Shown here piece by piece: positions 20,303 through 28,200 of a stretch of DNA of 64,000 bases. Each line of letters opens with the position of its first letter. Position 1 is the stretch's first letter. Origin of the DNA: Symbiodinium natans (taxonomy: Eukaryota > Sar > Dinophyceae > Suessiales > Symbiodiniaceae); assembly GCA_905221605.1 (NCBI GenBank), contig CAJNDS010000196.1, forward strand, positions 72,551 through 136,550, in the 5' to 3' direction. A program made the position numbers and the translations under genes. Below the pieces are notes generated by a model. The model saw only the letters and a program-made list of their open reading frames with translations. It had not been told where the DNA came from and searched no databases.

Positions 20303-20458
20303 CGGGAGCCTTGGGAACCTTGGATTACATACCCCGCCTTGAACCCTAAACCCTAAACCCTAAACCCTAAACCCTAAACCCTAAACCCTAAACCCTAAAC
20401 CCTTAAACCCTAAGCCCTAAACCCTAAACCCTGAACCCCTCCCTTAAGAACCCTTCAA
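20303..20458. repeat. Intron repeat, family 3, copy containing a telomere array
   Basis: Same outer halves as 17433-17492 (GGGAACCTTGGATTACATAC at 20314-20333, CCCTCCCTTAAGAACCCT at 20437-20454). Between them is a CCCTAAA array of about 97 bases (20342-20438) where the other copy has only a run of C. Confidence 0.8.
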
Positions 20459-20461
20459 GAG

Positions 20462-20554
20462 GCAGCACCACGGCCGAAGTGGCCAGCACCTCCTCGGACG
20501 CCTGCGGCTGTCCCGAGGCTCTCGGGCATAGTCCGGTGCTCCGAGATTGTGAAG
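20462..20554 (+). CDS. Cys-containing exon of the extracellular-type gene
   Basis: Acceptor TTCAAGAG, reading SSTTAEVASTSSDACGCPEA then LGHSPVLRDCE, and a GT donor after GAAG. The donor is the first two bases of an introner-family-1-like end (GTACTTGGAGGTTC). Confidence 0.5.
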
Positions 20555-20762
20555 GTACTTGGAGGTTCTTTAGGGTTTAGGTTTTAGGGTTTCGTTCAGA
20601 ATTCTTCTAAGTCGGCAAGTACCCTTAATAGGCTTGGAAGTATGGTGACCATACTTAGAAACCTACTTATCAGACGACGCATGAAATTTCTGAAGGTAGC
20701 TTTCTGGCCATGTGCCCTAAACCCTCAACCCTAAACCGCTTCTCGTGATGCTTCCGAGAGGA

Positions 20763-20840
20763 CACCTTCCTGATGCTGTCTGGTGACTGGCTTGTCTGCG
20801 TGCCGTGCGTGGAGGGTCTACAGCCGGCTCCTCAAGCAAC
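20763..20840 (+). CDS. Candidate Cys-rich exon
   Basis: The frame reads DTFLMLSGDWLVCVPCVEGL and ends QPAPQ before a CCCTAAA array (20839-20879). The C-x2-C spacing fits the GCC2/GCC3-type region upstream. Boundaries uncertain. Confidence 0.4.
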
Positions 20841-21183
20841 CCCTAAACCCTAAACCCTAAACCCTAAACCCTAAACCCTCCTTTTTCGTTGGAATTGGGG
20901 AGGCCGGTCTAGGAATCAAGTGTTCTTGGTCAAGTTCGTGGGGTTTGTTGACCAAGAACTTGGGGGCAGCCGATGAGATGGCACCAAATCACCACCCGCG
21001 CCAACTTCCAGAAGCCCACACACAAAACTAGAATGCAAGCGTATCAAGGCCAGGGCAGCACAGCGTCACTCGTTTCGCCTCCGAAAAAGGCAGCCTTCTG
21101 GCCCAACGCTGTTGTTTTTGAAGCTTTGGGCTCAACTTGAAGTTTCCGGGGGGGGGTGGGGGCTTAGGACACGCTACGGTTCC

Positions 21184-21320
21184 TGCAAGCTCACAGCATT
21201 CAGGTGCCCCTTCGGCATGGGCCTCCCGAAGCAGGCCGAGGGCTTCTTTGCCAGGGCCCACCGCCTCTCAGCGGATGGCGGGGCCTTGCTTGGCATCCCC
21301 GACTTAATCGCCTGCACCGA
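21184..21320 (+). CDS. Candidate exon of the extracellular-type gene
   Basis: Open stretch reading LTAFRCPFGMGLPKQAEGFF then ARAHRLSADGGALLGIPDL. The third-position GC bias suggests coding, but other frames are also open. No domain was recognised. A possible further exon lies at 21975-22040 (VCLAGGNQNRKPQCLP). Confidence 0.35.
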
Positions 21321-21413
21321 TGCCAGGCCGGCTGCAAAAAAAGAGGTCCGAAGAACCCCCGAAAGCTTCCTGAGCTTGTTAGTCCACGGGTACTTCTAGG
21401 CTGGGTTTGGACA

Positions 21414-21545
21414 ACCCTAAACCCTAAACCCTAAACCCTAAACCCTAAACCCTAAACCCTAAACCCTAAACCCTAAACCCTAAACCCTAAACCCTAAACC
21501 CTAAACCCTAAACCCTAAACCCTAAACCCTAAACCCTAAACCCTA
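21414..21545 (+). repeat. Interstitial telomere-type array, 19 perfect units
   Basis: 132 bases of uninterrupted CCCTAAA. With 63220-63396 it is among the longest pure arrays in the window. Confidence 0.95.
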
Positions 21546-22045
21546 CATGCCGAGTCATACCTGAAAACCCTACAGAGCAAGTATCCCAGAGGTGCGCAGC
21601 CGGAGGCGATCTCGGGACCTGCCCATTGGGCCGCGCGACTTTCGAGAGGGGGATGGTTTAGGGTTTAGGGTTGAGGGCTCAGGCCTTCTTTCTACCCTCA
21701 CTCAGCCTGCTAGTTCACGGGGAGAGGCGTTGACGGGGGGGCTGGGGCCGGGGAGGGTGCAAAAAGCCTTGGTTAAACTAAACTAACGGGATGCTCAGGG
21801 TTTAGGGATGTTTCGGGCACCAGGTTTTGGCCAAGGGAGAAGACATCTAGCATGTCCCTACTTAAAACCCTCCAGGCAGTGAAGGCCCTCAAGCACAAAA
21901 TTTGTCCATAAACCCTAAACTCCAAACCTCAAAAGTGGTGGTGTGTCGTCATTCATCCCGAAATTCTTGCCCTTCAGCTTCAGTGTGGCTGGTCTGCCTG
22001 GCGGGTGGCAACCAAAACCGCAAACCACAGTGTTTGCCCTAAGCC

Positions 22046-22050
22046 CTAAA
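22046..22050. repeat. Target-site duplication CTAAA, left copy
   Basis: CTAAA precedes the 5' LTR and is repeated at 42048-42052 after the 3' LTR. The left flank reads CCCTAAGCCCTAAA and the right flank CTAAACCCTAAACCC, so the target was a telomere-type array. Confidence 0.9.
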
Positions 22051-22340
22051 TGTGAATGATCCCCGAACCACAGCACGTTTTGGGGACCCCTTTGTGTCGG
22101 CTCCGCCGCACATCGGGGAAACCACATTAGAACGCCGTGGCCTGTTCACCACATTGGCTCAAGTAACCCTTAGAGTGAAGGTCACCCATAGGTTAGAGGT
22201 AAGCGCAATAGCGTAACTGGAAACCGCCCGGGTGCACGAGACGGAGACTGAAGGCGAACGCCAGTGCAGAAAACAAGTGCGAGACCATTTGGCTGGTGAG
22301 GAGCCAAAGCGTAGTGCAAGCAACTACCCGACCTCACGCA
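22051..22340 (+). repeat. 5' LTR of the large element
   Basis: Starts TGTGAATG, ends CTCACGCA. Contains TTGGCTCAAG at 22154-22163, equal to the last ten bases of the dinoflagellate spliced leader, and a micro-hairpin CGGCTCCGCCG at 22098-22108. Confidence 0.93.
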
Positions 22341-22351
22341 GGTTATCAGCC
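22341..22351 (+). promoter_or_regulatory. Primer-binding site matching a tRNA-Ile-type anticodon arm
   Basis: GGTTATCAGCC directly follows the LTR. Its complement GGCTGATAACC has the form of an anticodon arm: GG, loop CTGATAA (C32 U33, anticodon G/I-A-U, A37 A38), CC. An inosine at position 34 of tRNA-Ile(AAU) would be copied as if G, which fits. It parallels the tRNA-Met site of the small element (GGTTATGAGCCC). Function inferred. Confidence 0.55.
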
Positions 22352-22395
22352 GTATAGCGGTTGCGATTTCTTGCGACTACTGTACGGGCTGAGCT

Positions 22396-25284
22396 ATGGC
22401 ACTGCCAACCTCGTCGTCGAGTGCCGACACAACCATGACCTTCGGTGATGGTGATGCTATTGCTGCACCTGCATTGGGCGAAAGCACAGGCTGCGCCGAC
22501 ACAGATGCAGTTACGTCATCAGATGACGCTGTTGAGATGGTTGCGGTTACGAAGGCACCCGCTAGAACTAGAAGTGGGTTGAGCGTGTTACGTGAAGATG
22601 GAAACTCGAAGATGAGTCAAGTTTCACGCCTCAGATCCACTTCCAGACCATCATCGGAACGAACATCAAAGAGATCCAACACTCCAAGTACTCCACGACG
22701 AAGAAGAGGTGCTTCTCCACGGATCTCTCCACGATCCTCGCCGGACGCCGGACGACCGGAAACGTCACCGCGAAGAGGGTTCGGTGGCCCTCTTTTGGGT
22801 ACCGGCCTCCCCAGTTCGGAACCTCCGGCTGGCGGTAGGGGCGGGCTTGATTCGGGTCCCCCGGTCGAGTCTGCTAACCCTCTAGCGGAACGAATCCGGG
22901 AAGAAGGCGAAAGGCGGGAGATGGAAGAGGTCATTGCCATGTTGCGACTGAAGATTGAGGAGATGCAACAGGAAGACTATGGGGCATCACTAAGGATCGA
23001 GCAGCTGGAGCGCGAACGAGATCAGAACGCGCAACTGGCAGCTCATATCCATCAACGTCACGAAGCTACACTCGCTGAACGTGAGCAAGTCGTTGGTGCC
23101 ACGATCGCAACACTGGAGCAACATGCTGCCGACAATCATCACCAAGCGACGATGACTCAGGAGCAGTTGATGCACCAGCAACGCGAGATGGCGCAGTACA
23201 TGGTCAACGTGGAAGAAGCTGCCCATGGTGAAGGAAACACAATAGCTCGAGAATACCAGCGACTTACCGAGGAGCTGAACATTCGAGCACATGAAAATCT
23301 GAGAAGGCGAGCCGATCTACAACAAGCCGAAGTCATTGTGGCTCAGATGGAAGATCAACTGCGAACCTCCGAGTTTGCACGTGAAGCATCCGAAAGACAG
23401 AAGAGCGAGATGCGAGAATATGCTCATCATGAGAGCGTGGCATTACAGGATGAACGCGATCAAACCAGGCTCTTGAATGTGAACATTCATGGCGTCACCG
23501 TTCAGTACCACGAGGAAGAAGAAAGAGCGACTGCTTTGAGACAAGCCGTGCACGAAATGGAGCAGCGATGGGAAAGCCAACATGCTTCGTTACCCGGCAT
23601 CCATCAGGAGCTGCAAAGGGTACGAACGGAATGCCAATCTCATGAAGACATCAATCGACGACTGACGTCAGAACTGGATGCTGCGAGGCAGGTTCAAACG
23701 TACAACCGACCTACGTCAGCCGGAACGTCTGAGTGGGATAATGTTTCTTCTGTGCCTAGGGTAGGTGTGCATAATTCGCGTCCACAAAGCGTTCAATCCC
23801 GTTCGGGAATAACCCAAGCCTACAGCAGTCCTGAAGAAGTTGATCACGACGTACCAATGTCATTTACGACGGAGTCAAGGTTCAAGACATGGGTCCAGAA
23901 CACCATTCCAGGGATGGGTTCGGCTTCGCCGGCTCATACCCAGGGTGGAGGTGCCTCGAAGGAGGGTTCGGGTCCCCCGGCTCTTCCCACGAGGCCATCG
24001 TTGTTCGGAGGACCACCCATTCCAGTGACAGAAAGCCGACCGACTTCTACAAGGACATCGCTGTTTGGTGGACCTCCTGTTACCGTTCCAGGAAACCCAT
24101 CAGTTCCTAACACGGTTCCGGGAAGGGTGTTCGCAACAGGTTTGCTGGACTTGCCTCCTGGCTTGGCTACCAGACCATACACCTCACAGTTGCTTGCTGA
24201 TCCACCTAAGGCGTCCACGTCATATCAGTGTGAACGACAACCATTGCGTTCGCAGCATGCAGGCGAGATGACGCCTGGAATGGCTTCAGAAATTCCTCCG
24301 AATGCTCCCAATCATCCTCAAGATCCTCGTGCAACCGCTTCGACAGCTGTTCAGCAAGAAGCTTTACAAAGGCAAATGGATGAACTTCGGGAAGAAATGA
24401 GCAGAATGAGAGACACCGAAGCTCGTCTACGTCGCGAACGAGATCAATGGCGCATAATTGCCGAAGAACAGGAGCAAGAGAATGAGGGTGAAGAGGAAGA
24501 GAATGAGGAGGAAGGCGAACCAGAAGAGGACGGAGACAAAACCGACCCTGGATCCTGGAAGCCAATCAAGAAAGGAGGTGGAGGAGGTGATGGTGGTGGC
24601 GATCCAGACTCTTCTCCCCACGGTGGTGGTGGAGGAGGTGGCGGTGGATCTGGACCCGAAGATGGACTTGATTACACCGAAGGGCCAAAGATATCCCGAA
24701 GAGAAGCCGACAAGATCAACATTCCTGCGTTTCCCAAGGTCACTCACTTGGACGCTTGGCAGGCAGCAGTCACCACAAACGTTCTGGCCGCGTGTGCAGA
24801 TACCAACCAAAGCGACTGGATCAAATGGCTGCAAGAATCTTTCAAGCCGATGCCGGATGTTGAAGGGCTCAACGACTCGGGACACGTCAAGTTCAGAAGC
24901 ATCGACGTGAAGCTGGCAAGTGCGATGACCCTCATGTTGCGGAATGCCGGAGATCAAGCAGCTGATCTGTTCTTAGAGGTGAACCTCAAATCAAACGCGT
25001 ACATTCGCGGAAACGAATACAAGGTTCTAAAGGGACGACAGATCATTGCGATGATGATGGAAAGCTTTCGCACACGGGATCGACTTGACATGGTTTACAC
25101 GATCGACTACCTGACCAAGTTGCAGTACCCAGGTGACAACAAGATTGCCGCATTCAAAGCAACGTGGCTAGAGATCATCTCTCGGATTCGACCTGAAGAT
25201 GTACCTTCCACGAATGCCCTCCGCGACATCTTGTACCAGAAGATATCAGGATCCTCTGAACATGGAGCTCAAGCTTTACTATGA
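22396..25284 (+). CDS. Gag-like structural protein of the large element
   Basis: The first ATG after the leader (22396) opens 962 residues. Residues 1-165 are Ser/Arg/Pro-rich. About 165-440 are a long alpha-helical coiled coil rich in E, Q and R. About 500-600 carry Gly/Pro repeats around FGGPP. About 690-760 are acidic and then Gly-rich. From about 770 a capsid-like helical region begins (INIPAFPKVTHLDAWQAAVT, later YTIDYLTKLQYPGDNKIAAF), as in Copia gag. The frame ends at 25284, but the capsid-type sequence goes on in the +1 frame (LKLYYDIKSYDD, MDRAVQRRREKKN). The shift therefore falls inside the capsid fold and is more likely an indel than a programmed gag-pol site. Coiled-coil N-terminal extensions are unusual for Copia gag. 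Confidence 0.75.
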   Translation: MALPTSSSSADTTMTFGDGDAIAAPALGESTGCADTDAVTSSDDAVEMVAVTKAPARTRSGLSVLREDGNSKMSQVSRLRSTSRPSSERTSKRSNTPSTPRRRRGASPRISPRSSPDAGRPETSPRRGFGGPLLGTGLPSSEPPAGGRGGLDSGPPVESANPLAERIREEGERREMEEVIAMLRLKIEEMQQEDYGASLRIEQLERERDQNAQLAAHIHQRHEATLAEREQVVGATIATLEQHAADNHHQATMTQEQLMHQQREMAQYMVNVEEAAHGEGNTIAREYQRLTEELNIRAHENLRRRADLQQAEVIVAQMEDQLRTSEFAREASERQKSEMREYAHHESVALQDERDQTRLLNVNIHGVTVQYHEEEERATALRQAVHEMEQRWESQHASLPGIHQELQRVRTECQSHEDINRRLTSELDAARQVQTYNRPTSAGTSEWDNVSSVPRVGVHNSRPQSVQSRSGITQAYSSPEEVDHDVPMSFTTESRFKTWVQNTIPGMGSASPAHTQGGGASKEGSGPPALPTRPSLFGGPPIPVTESRPTSTRTSLFGGPPVTVPGNPSVPNTVPGRVFATGLLDLPPGLATRPYTSQLLADPPKASTSYQCERQPLRSQHAGEMTPGMASEIPPNAPNHPQDPRATASTAVQQEALQRQMDELREEMSRMRDTEARLRRERDQWRIIAEEQEQENEGEEEENEEEGEPEEDGDKTDPGSWKPIKKGGGGGDGGGDPDSSPHGGGGGGGGGSGPEDGLDYTEGPKISRREADKINIPAFPKVTHLDAWQAAVTTNVLAACADTNQSDWIKWLQESFKPMPDVEGLNDSGHVKFRSIDVKLASAMTLMLRNAGDQAADLFLEVNLKSNAYIRGNEYKVLKGRQIIAMMMESFRTRDRLDMVYTIDYLTKLQYPGDNKIAAFKATWLEIISRIRPEDVPSTNALRDILYQKISGSSEHGAQALL

Positions 25285-28200
25285 CATCAAGAGCTATGAC
25301 GATCCAGAGAGGTCACATGATATGCTGCTGAGGATCATGGACCGGGCGGTGCAGAGGAGAAGAGAGAAGAAGAACCTCAACGAGACACAACACGGTTTGA
25401 ACCAGATGGTTGCTGGGAAGGACCTACTCGCTGCACCAGCTAGGCCCGATCCCAAGGGGCCTCCCTCATCCGCGCCAGACAAGGACAAGAAGAAGAAGAC
25501 GAATGAGAGAGGCAAGGACAAAGAAGCTGCGGATGCTGCACCTGTACTCCCAAAGAGTAAAGCAAAGGCACACGAAAAGGACAAGAAGAAGGGGAAAGGT
25601 AAAGGCAAAGAACGATCCCGATCTCCTTCATCATCACGATCGCTGACCGACAAGGAGAAGGCGAAGATTCGTTGCAAATTTCACTTCGGAGGAGGATGCA
25701 ATGCAGGAAAGAATTGCAAATGGAGTCACAAAGACACGGACAGAGGAAGGCCGTCTTCACGAGATGATAAGAACCAGAGAGCGCGAAGCCCGTCATCAAA
25801 ACCATCGGAACGACCTTGCTTTCAGTGGAGCAAGAACGGATCCTGCAGCCGAGAGAATTGCCCTTTCAAGCATGACCCGGCTAAGGCAGCGCCCGCAACC
25901 GGGGAGACCGACGCGAATGCAAAGGCAAAGGCGAAGGCGAAGGCGAAGGACAAGAAGAATAAGCCTGAACCTGCCGCACCCGCGATTGCGATTCGAGGCT
26001 TGCCTGCAGTACCTGTTCTTCGATCCCTGGATGATGGTGACGGCGATTCTGACGATGAGTCAATTGATGGCGACGCAGCGTCAGATTGCTCCACCGACGA
26101 TGAGATCGGATCTTATCACAGAGACGTCAAGGACCTCAAAGTTTCCTTTGAACAGGGAACGAAGTTCGCATCATCGAAGCCGAGGCGATCACACAAAGAT
26201 AGAGGATTCGCCCCACGACTTTTCACTGAAGCGAACCTGAAGCACGAAAACCACATCTCGGAGGTTGAGTACGAGAAGCACAAAGCAAGGGCTAGAGCTC
26301 GATTGATGGAAGATATGTGTCTGGGCAAAGATGGAGGATGCATACCAGTTAGGATTCCAGGAACCGAGAAGGTGATTGTGTTCAAGTTCGACAACAAGAA
26401 GGGGAAGTTCCAGGAAAGAGCCTTGGACATCGATGAGAGCCGTAAGGAGCTGATGAAGAACCCGAACATGTGCATGGTCCAACCAGAATTTATTCGCAGG
26501 AAGTTGAAATTCATCATGGATACAGGATGCGGACATGACCTTATCTCTTTAGAAAAGGTCGCCAAGCACGGCATCGACACTGCAATGGACTGCGAGTCTA
26601 CATCGTTCCAAACGGCGAATGGTGTCACTATGACTAACCAGACGGCGGAGTTCTTGACGAAATCCTTCAAGGAACCCATCAAGGCACACGTATTGGAGAA
26701 TACACCTTCTGTGCTGTCAGTTGGGAAGAGATGCATGCTTCACGGCTATTCCTTTGTATGGCCCGCAGGACGTCCACCATTTATGGTGAATGATGCTGGC
26801 GAGAGGATACAATTCTTCGTGCAAGGAGACATCCCCTATGTCAGAGTGGGAAGCAAAGGAGCCAAAGCTCACGAGGAGATGGAAGCGATGGAAATGTTTC
26901 GCTTGGTGCAGAAGTACAAAGACAAGGTGGACGATGGGACCGACGACGATTCAGCGCATGTTGCGGTACCAGGTCTAGATGACATCGGCGAAGAGATCCC
27001 CGACGTAGCTTCCGAAGCTGATGAAGATGAAGATGGCGAAGTGGTCGAAGGCGATGAAGCTCGTGAAGATGAACCACAAGCCGAACTTCCAGGTGAAGCT
27101 GAGGACGACGCACAGGAGATCGACGTGGAAGGTGACGAATCTGGTCCAGATAGGAGGGCGAAGGTTGGCACCTTGAAGGCCGAAGCGAACACCTTGGCTC
27201 ATCTTTGTACCCATCGATTCCGGAATCCTTATTGCGATGCGTGCGTGAGAGCAAAGATGAAACATTTCAGAACCCGAAAGGGAGCATTCAAACGAGAAGT
27301 CAATGAGTGGGGTGACTTGGTGACGTTCGACTTTGTGGATATGGGAAAAGCCACGGACAAGGGGGTGGGTCTTGACGACGAGCTCCGTGAAATCCTGGTA
27401 TTCCGCGACGTGGCCACGAAGGTGGTCGCAGCATATCCCACAATCTCCAGAGAAGAAGGAGAAGTTGTACGATGTATGAAGAGATTCATGGGAAAGAAGA
27501 AAGTGAGGCTGGCATATAGTGACTGCGCAGATGAGTTCATTGCGGCGATGAACAAGCTCAAAATTCCATTGGATCACTCGTTGCCAGGGCGTCCTATGAA
27601 CAACTCTCTGGCGGAAAGGACCAACCAGTTCGTCATCACTGCTACAGCCACGTCGTTGCTGCATGCAGGGCTACCTGCGAACTATTGGCCCTATGCCTTG
27701 AATTGCGTCACTCACAATCTCAACGCCGAGGACGTGGATGGTGAGTCGGCGTGGCAGAGAATGTCTGGGAAAGAATTCCCGGGAAAGTTGATTCCGTTTG
27801 GAGCAAAGGTTTACTTCAAACCGACCGAGACCCGTGAACCAACATATGGTGGAAAGTTTGACCCGAAGGGAATACCCGGCATTTTCGCAGGGTATGTCCT
27901 TAATGCGGGGCAAACATGGTCACGAAAGTATCGGGTGTGGGACATGAAGGAGTTCGCGAATGCCAACTTTGCGCATGATGCGAAAGTGCCTCGCAAGCTT
28001 CAAATTCCCTACATCACCGAACGGGTCATCATGCCGGATGAAATTGCCTTTCCGCTCAAGCTCGAGTACGAGAGAATGAACGGAACACTTGAAGGACTGA
28101 AAGAAGGAAAGGATCTCGGAGGAAAAGAAATCAAGGACAAGCCACCAGGAGGAGGTGACGACGACGATGATGACGACAATGGCGATGATGGTGGTGACCT

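Noticed and set aside
25199-25284. Overlap of gag and pol frames as a programmed +1 frameshift
   Set aside because: The frame change lies inside the capsid-type sequence and before the CCCH fingers, and no recognisable slippery site is present; an indel is more likely.
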